From assembly GCA_039105265.1 (NCBI GenBank), contig JAPFFF010000060.1:248001-312000 (forward strand): DNA of 64,000 nt, in the 5' to 3' direction. The position numbers and the translations under genes are program-made. The notes below the pieces were generated by a model, which saw nothing but the letters and a program-made list of their open reading frames with translations, did no database searches and was not told the DNA's origin. Shown here in pieces: positions 58,999-64,000 of this stretch (within the stretch, counting starts at the first letter, position 1; each line of letters starts with the position of its first letter). The stretch is from Tritrichomonas musculus. Lineage: Eukaryota; Parabasalia; Tritrichomonadida; Tritrichomonadidae.

Positions 58999-60118
58999 TT
59001 ATTTGAGCAAAGAGTCAGAACCGTTGTCAGAGTTGACCTCAGAGCCGTGGTCAGAAAATGTGTAAGAAAGAGAGACTCGTTTTTTAAAGAAAACCGATGA
59101 TCCGGAAGCTTTTATTCTTCTCTTTGATTTATTTGTATTTATAAGGGAAGAAGATGAAGAAATTTGGCCTAATTTTTTCGAAGATGATAATGGTGAAAAA
59201 TATGATACTTGTTTCAAATGCATTAATGGAGTTGGCTGTTGATTTGATTCACTATTGCTATTGGTGTTAAAAATGGGGAACTGGAGAAGTTGTTTGCATG
59301 TCGGTCTTCGGCTCGGATCAGGATGTAACATTTTTTTCAAAAGATAGAGAACTTGCTCATCTAAATCGCTTGGGAAACATATAAATCCAGATACTATTTC
59401 TGCTTGGATGGAATTTGACACCCAAGGAAGGGATCCTGTTGCCATTTGAAAAAATGTAATTCCTAAAGCCCAAACGTCTACAGCTTCCGGACTGAATTCG
59501 TTTAATTTGATAAGTTCTGGTGCCATATACGGAATTGAACCACCGAATCTTAGCTTCTCTCCTTGACTTGATCTAAAAAATTCTGCTAGACCAAAATCTG
59601 CTAATTTTGGCCGATTGTGTATATCAAATAGGATATTTTGCGGTTTTATATCGCGATGAGCTATTTTTATTGAATGGATATAATCTGTTGCCTGTAATAT
59701 TTGCTGGTAATAATCAATTAATTTGGGCATATCAAACGGACCTGTTTTTTTGATAAGGTCCAGCAGAGATCCGTTTGGGCAATATTCAAGTATTAAATAT
59801 AAGCAATGTGGAGATTGAAAATGATCAAATAATGTTATTATATTGGGATGAATTATCTTGATAAGAGTTTTAAATTCAGAATCAAACGTAATTGATAATG
59901 CTTCGTTAGCATCTTCGGGTATCTCGATAATTTTTACACAAAATATTTCGTTATATCTGTGATTTTTGCATTTGTAAACGGAAGCAAATCCTCCTTTCCC
60001 TATCTTTTCTCTAAGTTCATAGTTATGTTTTGATTTTTCAAAGAAAAAAGGCTTAGGCAAAAAACCACCAATAAAAACCAGTTTCGGATTTTAAATCTAT
60101 GGAGGCTATTGTTGACAT
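58999..60118 (-). CDS. CAMK-like serine/threonine protein kinase, start codon one frame away
   Basis: The kinase domain is complete: glycine loop KIGKGGFASVYK, lysine CVKIIEI, catalytic loop AHRDIKPQNILF, ADFGLAEFF, and MAPELIKL, then DVWALGITFF; a Ser-rich tail follows (SFSPLSSSKK type). Catalysis is expected. The domain frame is open from 60060 down to 58999 but has no ATG before the glycine loop; an in-frame TAA lies upstream. The nearest ATG, at 60118, opens another frame (MSTIASIDLKSETGF) that reaches TAA at 60055-60053, in GCC-TAA-GCC; a +1 step there joins the kinase frame. So either a recent indel, a sequence error, an undetected first exon, or programmed frameshifting. Confidence 0.75.
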
Positions 60119-60209
60119 GCTTAAATCTAAGTTTAGTTTATTCTCAAGATGAATTAATCACATAAGATATCAATTAAGTACTTCATTATTTTATAAATTC
60201 TGCAGAACA

Positions 60210-60620
60210 TAACTATATTTCAGCCTATGAATATATTGAATCAATTAATATAATAGGTTATAACGTTCAACAAGATATAATTTAAATCCTTTATTTTTTT
60301 AATATTGCAGCCAAACAATAAAATCCAGAAACATTTGAACACAATGATGTTATTTATTATGAATGTTTTTACATCACACAAGATATCCATAATTCTATTC
60401 ATTATTTAGCACCTGTTGCAAATTAAAATCAATTTGAAGTAAACCTTTATTTATTACAATGGAAAATATGTAGCACTAGATATAAATATTTACTGCAAAC
60501 CAAAAAAATTGAGTAGTTGAAAAATATTTTGGTTTGATTTATTATTAAGGACAGAATGTAGCACGGTATATAAACAAAGCAACTTATTATTTCACATAAA
60601 ATACTAATAAAAATAGCATA
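60210..60620 (+). pseudogene. Heavily decayed Sel1-repeat remnant
   Basis: Short pieces in several frames still read like Sel1 repeats of the neighbouring gene family: DIHNSIHYLAPVAN near 60385, ARYINKATYYFT near 60560, and YVALDINIY-like text near 60470. Many stops and shifts interrupt them. It is probably the eroded relic of another copy of the gene at 56309-58692. The flanking parts of 60119-60209 and 60621-61357 show only AT-rich spacer. Confidence 0.55.
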
Positions 60621-61357
60621 AAAGCATATAAAGTGATAACTTTATTTATATCAGAAAATTGTGATATTATATATAGTGAAACTAAAAAAGATTGATGGAA
60701 AAAAAAATTCAATAAGTGTTTAATACACTTTTTTTTGCTATTAAAAATTTGATCGGTTTCTTTTAATAAGTTTTGGTTTAAATCAATCTTTTTTGTTCTT
60801 CTCAAAGAAACAAAAAGAGAGATAATTTTTCAAAATTTGGCCTTCATTTGACCAATATGAATCATCCAAATCCTGAAAAATCATATGTCTTTTTACTCCT
60901 TGGTAAGAACATTAATGTATTGCCATGGTTCATTTATGTTTTGCATATGCGTTATAATAAATAATTAATGCCATATTTCATAATGGTTGGTAAGTATGAA
61001 AGTGTTTTAAGAGTTCGTTAATGCTATCAACCTAATAAAAAAATGAAGAAAAAAAATATTTTAAATTCTGTGGATAAGAAAATTTCCTCTCAATTCTATC
61101 AATCTTTTTAATAATAATTATCTAACTATTGGCGGAATAATGCAATTATATATTTTATATTTATAATATATTATATACTTAACATAAAAAATATTTCTCA
61201 TTGACCTGTATCTTTTTTTTGTAATAAAATAAAAGTATGCAAAATTTGAGGTGATTATTTTATATAACTTTTTGTGTTATATAAAAAATAAACTATTCAA
61301 ATCCTCAATCTTTTTTTGTGGCACTATAAAATTTTTATGTAAAAATTGAATTAATTA

Positions 61358-61384
61358 AATTAATTGAATTCAATTAATTCATTG
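61358..61384 (+). promoter_or_regulatory. 22-bp palindrome and initiator before the acid phosphatase
   Basis: A perfect 22-base palindrome centred on GAATTC (AATTAATT arms) occupies 61358-61379 and runs directly into TCATTG (61379-61384), a TCA-Y-T initiator two bases before the ATG at 61386. If the second ATG (61401) is used the leader would be a more normal length. The palindrome may be chance in such AT-rich DNA. Confidence 0.4.
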
Positions 61385-61385
61385 A

Positions 61386-62519
61386 ATGTTATATAAAATA
61401 ATGAACAATTGGGTTTCAACACAAGTTGCCCCACTCAATGTTCCTCCGCCTCTTCAAGGGGGAAAGATTATTTCATATTTTCTATTTACACGTCATGGGG
61501 CTCGAGCTCCACTTTTTAATTGGTCTGATTATCCTGTTGATCAACTAAAATGGGAATATGGAGATACTTATAAAAACAAATCAATTATCAGAAGAATTCC
61601 CGTTGTAAATGGATCCGAATATGATTTTTTAAAAGTTCCAGAGCAAGGACGATTACTTGAAGCTGGAGTTAAACAGCAAGAAAACCTAGGAAAGCTATAT
61701 TATAATTATTTATCGGTACAAAACAACCTCCTTCCACGGTCTAATAACTACGATTTATCCAAAATATATATCAGATCTTCAATTGTTCCACGGGCCATTG
61801 AATCGGCAGTTTCCTTTTTACAAGGAATGTATAAACCGAAATCAAGTACAGAAAAGTTATTCATACAAACAGGAGAGCCAGGAAACGAAATTTTATGTCC
61901 AAATTCTGATTCAAACGACTTTTTCAGAGAACAAGGGGAACTTTTTATGAAGTCCGTCAAGTTTCAAAGAAGATTATCATTAATTCCACAAGAAATTAAG
62001 AATGTTATCCCTAAAAATCGAATAGATCAAATTTTGGCGGGTGATTTTCTTTACTGCCTTCAATTCAATGGGTGCAAACTGCCAAAAATCATCGAAGACG
62101 ACAACGAAAGGTACAGAATGATGATCCACAGTAAGGCAAAATGTTTTGGCAGTTTATACTATTTATTGAACTCAAATATGTCGCTGGCTACTACCGGTTT
62201 CATTGAATTTTTGGGAGAAAAAGCTTTCAGACCAATTATTGAACTTTTTGTGAGCCATCTCAAAAAGTTTATGAACAATGAAACTAAAGTGAAGTTCACT
62301 TTGTTCAGTGGACACGATATTACTATTTCCGCTTTTCTTCTTGGACTCGGAATTGTGAATAGAGACGGAATCCCTCCCTACGCGTCACACCTGGCCGCTG
62401 AGCTGTGGGAGATGCGTGGAAAGCGTGTTCTCAGATTTGCAGTCAATGGAGAAGTTTTGTGCCTTAACAATTCAGAAACCATTGAAGTTGATGATTTTTT
62501 AAAGAAATATGTTGAATAA
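61386..62519 (+). CDS. Histidine acid phosphatase, clade 2 (377 aa)
   Basis: Hydrolyses phosphomonoesters through a phosphohistidine. Seen: the catalytic RHG motif in FLFTRHGARAPLFNW near residue 36, substrate-pocket arginine SSIVPRAIESA near 135, and the proton-donor HD in LFSGHDITISAFLLGLG near 315. Length is normal. The start is MLYKIMNNWVST; Met 6 is an alternative that would suit the initiator spacing better. No signal peptide is visible, unlike secreted acid phosphatases, so the protein could be intracellular or use another route. The stop is TAAAAA. The gene is intact. Confidence 0.9.
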   Translation: MLYKIMNNWVSTQVAPLNVPPPLQGGKIISYFLFTRHGARAPLFNWSDYPVDQLKWEYGDTYKNKSIIRRIPVVNGSEYDFLKVPEQGRLLEAGVKQQENLGKLYYNYLSVQNNLLPRSNNYDLSKIYIRSSIVPRAIESAVSFLQGMYKPKSSTEKLFIQTGEPGNEILCPNSDSNDFFREQGELFMKSVKFQRRLSLIPQEIKNVIPKNRIDQILAGDFLYCLQFNGCKLPKIIEDDNERYRMMIHSKAKCFGSLYYLLNSNMSLATTGFIEFLGEKAFRPIIELFVSHLKKFMNNETKVKFTLFSGHDITISAFLLGLGIVNRDGIPPYASHLAAELWEMRGKRVLRFAVNGEVLCLNNSETIEVDDFLKKYVE

Positions 62520-64000
62520 AAAAAAAATATTAGACCTAACCACAAATCAAAAATCGTTTATTGAAAATTTGTGGACGACAAACTTTTTGTGAAAATTTTA
62601 AAATTCTCAAATAAAAAAATATTTGTAAAAAAGCTAATGTTTGCATCTATAAAACATTTTCGACAATATTTTAAAAAAAGAATATTAAATTCAAATGATA
62701 TGAGCAAACTATTAAAAATAGATGCAAAGAGCTAATTATCCAAAATAAGTATTAATAAGAACAAAATCGACTATATCAATAATATGCTTTATAATTCAAT
62801 GTTTGATAAGAATTTGCTATTTTATTTATGTTTTCATAGATGAATTATGTAAAAATAATTATGATCATTTCGAATTTAGTAACTAAAATTTTATTTAACC
62901 AATATTTTTCATCAATCATTCTAAATAATACAATTTAAATCATATGAATTTTGCATATACAGCTGATTAAAATCGTAAAAATCAATTTTTTTTTTTCATT
63001 ATTATCCTTTTTCAAAATATTTATTCTGTTCTTTTATGTACATTCAATTATAAGTTTTGATCTTTATTTAAAAACATCCAAATCATTAATTAATTTTTTT
63101 CTTTAAGGTACAAATCCAGTAAGTTATTTTTTGAATAGGAGAACGTTTATTATTTGAGTAGTTGCATGTCTCTGAAAAAGATTAAATTGACTAGGTTTGT
63201 TTTTGACACTTAGTTTACAATTAAAAAATACATTATGACATGTTATATGAAATGTATGAAAATAATCGTTTTTTTCTGAGATCTTATAGAATATTTTGAA
63301 TTTAACCATAGAAAGAATTTTGAGAAAATTTAAGAAATAAAAAATTGACCTTTAAATCCTCATTATTTTACCTTTAGTATTCACAAAGAAAGAAATCTCC
63401 CAAAGTAACAATGAACCAGATTTCATAGGAAAATTCTTTTATTCTTGCATATTTCAAGATGATGCACTTTGCTATATGCAAACATTAAGTTTTTGATCCA
63501 AATTCGCCAATAAAAAAAAACTATATTCAATATTTGCGGAATTGTGTAATGAATTAGCTGGATGCATTTTTCTTAGTCCTAACTTATATGAATTAGGAAT
63601 TATTATAAATTTTTGAAAATAAACGTCTTTTGCTCTCAAATTTTTAAAAGTGAAGTATACTTTTGCTCTCAATTTTTATTTTTTCTAACTTCTTTTCTAG
63701 TTCATTTCAGATTTCGAAAAATAGTTCTTTAAAATTTAAAAAATCACTTTGGAAACATATATTTTTTGTTTTTTCTAAAATTTATTTCATCTTATAGAAA
63801 ATTAAAATCAATATTTTCATTTTCTTCCACAAATGGAAAATCCTAAATATCTCAACATTAGTTTTTTCTTAATAGAGTATACAATACCATATTAGGATGA
63901 AATCGTTTTATCTTGAAAATTGAAGGACTACATACATTTTTAAAAAATCGATCAAGTTTATATATTTTTGCAGGAAAAAGTATTTGTTATCTGGGATGAT
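62520..64000. other. AT-rich terminal spacer without supported genes
   Basis: Only short, low-complexity frames occur. TTTTGCTCTCAA occurs twice, about 40 bases apart, near 63625-63680. AAAATTGAAGGACTA near 63915 matches a word near 41140 and its surroundings are loosely similar, hinting at a dispersed repeat. No RNA gene was recognised. Confidence 0.5.

Overview
The window looks like nuclear DNA of a trichomonad parabasalid, most plausibly a Tritrichomonas-like species. It is AT-rich and its host genes lack visible introns. Several host genes have trichomonad-type initiators (TCAYW) about 5-15 bases before the ATG and stop codons merged with TAAA. The gene families are typical too: Sel1-repeat proteins with a degenerate TKL-type kinase domain, a BspA-type leucine-rich-repeat protein with a DUF3447-like N-terminus, an F5/8 type C relic and a histidine acid phosphatase. 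The species is inferred from these families, not proven.

Positions 1 to about 34,190 are one very large virus-like element of the Polinton/Maverick group. It is cut by the left edge of the window. Visible parts are an A32-type packaging ATPase, two tandem major-capsid-like genes (one looks whole, one is broken), a caspase-like protease, a small structural protein, three fibre-like proteins (one with phage-style tail-fibre repeats), two giant helical proteins, small basic, amphipathic and membrane peptides, and a cluster of five related genes of unknown function. No DNA polymerase B or integrase is visible; they may lie off the left edge. Tandem-repeat arrays lie at 430-1,210 and 33,715-34,160 and carry related motifs in opposite orientation. 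Most reading frames are open, so the copy looks fairly young.

From about 34.2 kb to the end is host DNA: a ubiquitin-fold-like gene whose 3' end is cut by the element, an F5/8C relic, an intact BiP-type HSP70, a Sel1-kinase gene apparently split by a 1.9 kb AT-rich insert and further frameshifted, an intact 1-acylglycerol-phosphate acyltransferase-like gene, an intact BspA/DUF3447-like gene, a nonsense-carrying N-acylglucosamine 2-epimerase remnant, a 0.9 kb non-autonomous DNA transposon with perfect 20-bp terminal inverted repeats and an 8-bp target duplication, a prominin-like five-span membrane protein with two +1 frame changes at look-alike C-TGA-CGT sites, an 18-bp minisatellite, a second broken Sel1 gene, a CAMK-like kinase whose ATG is one frame away, a Sel1 relic and an intact histidine acid phosphatase.

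The strongest candidates for something undescribed are the element's unusual gene set (caspase beside capsid, phage-like fibre, 20-residue arginine peptide, five-gene paralogous family) and the paired +1 frameshift sites in the prominin-like gene. All homology calls were made by eye.
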